DNA from: Cristatella mucedo
Lineage: Eukaryota; Bryozoa; Phylactolaemata; Cristatellidae
DNA length: 64,000 nt
Direction of reading: 5' to 3'
Assembly: GCA_009760855.2 (NCBI GenBank)
Contig: WPIO01000056.1
Location: 947,001-1,011,000, forward strand
Part shown: positions 1 to 64,000 of the stretch, one piece after another
How the letters are laid out: every line of letters begins with the position of its first letter
Numbering within the stretch: the stretch's first letter is position 1
Position numbers and translations under genes: made by a program
The notes under the pieces: generated by a model
What the model was told of the DNA's origin: nothing
What the model saw: the letters and a program-made list of their open reading frames with translations, nothing else
Databases searched by the model: none

Positions 1-137
1 CTGAAGACGGCCAGATACCAAGGCGAATAAAAGACACCGCTCCAGGCCTTTTTTCTGTGCCACACGATGAGCATTTGAGGACTCCTGTTGACACATTAAA
101 GCGTCCTAAAAATTGACATTCAATTGTCAACACTCAC

Positions 138-64000
<63,863 letters not shown>

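Overview
This is eukaryotic, animal-type DNA. It holds most of one large multi-exon gene on the minus strand, with no second host gene that I can support. The gene is an axonemal inner-arm dynein heavy chain of the DNAH10 type. I resolved 48 coding exons, from 64000 (5' side) down to 138 (3' side). All introns are GT-AG and the splice phases agree at every junction. The exons join into one open frame of 9,657 nt (3,219 residues) without a stop. Compared with the roughly 4,470-residue human DNAH10, the window lacks about the first quarter of the tail and about 150 C-terminal residues. No promoter, start codon, stop codon or polyadenylation site of this gene is inside the window.

Layout in gene order: tail and linker exons at 64000-46980; AAA1 (intact Walker A GPAGTGKT, Walker B CFDEF) at 43543-39065; AAA2 (GPSGGGKS) at 38670-30856; AAA3 (GDPGTYKT) at 30710-25200; AAA4 (GIGGVGKQS) at 25085-20705; coiled-coil stalk and microtubule-binding domain at 20033-16366; AAA5 and AAA6 at 12577-3402; first part of the C-terminal domain at 3256-138. 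Exons are 98-492 nt. Introns range from 85 bp to about 4.3 kb and carry nearly all of the repeats.

The introns hold: (1) many 5'-truncated copies, both strands, of a CR1/L2-like non-LTR retrotransposon (LINE-A), whose 3' end is a GC-rich stem-loop followed by an ATT-type tail; (2) a second, related LINE (LINE-B); (3) two tRNA-derived SINE-like families (S1, S2), one of which ends in a copy of the LINE-A 3' hairpin; (4) a short hAT transposon whose ends closely resemble the SPIN family known for horizontal transfer between animals; (5) long GA, TA and ATTCT-type microsatellites and a near-perfect 52-bp palindrome. Inverted LINE-B copies flank the small exon W12.

The organism cannot be named from this window. 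A ciliated metazoan using the standard code, about 38-40 percent GC by eye, with medium-sized introns rich in CR1/L2-like LINEs, fits an invertebrate. I saw no unusual biochemical system. The most unexpected signals are the SPIN-like transposon, the SINE/LINE shared hairpin, the palindrome and the inverted-repeat architecture around exon W12. Exons are called W1-W48 in gene order, and residue numbers count from the first residue in the window. DNAH10 assignments rest on remembered family sequence, not on a database search.
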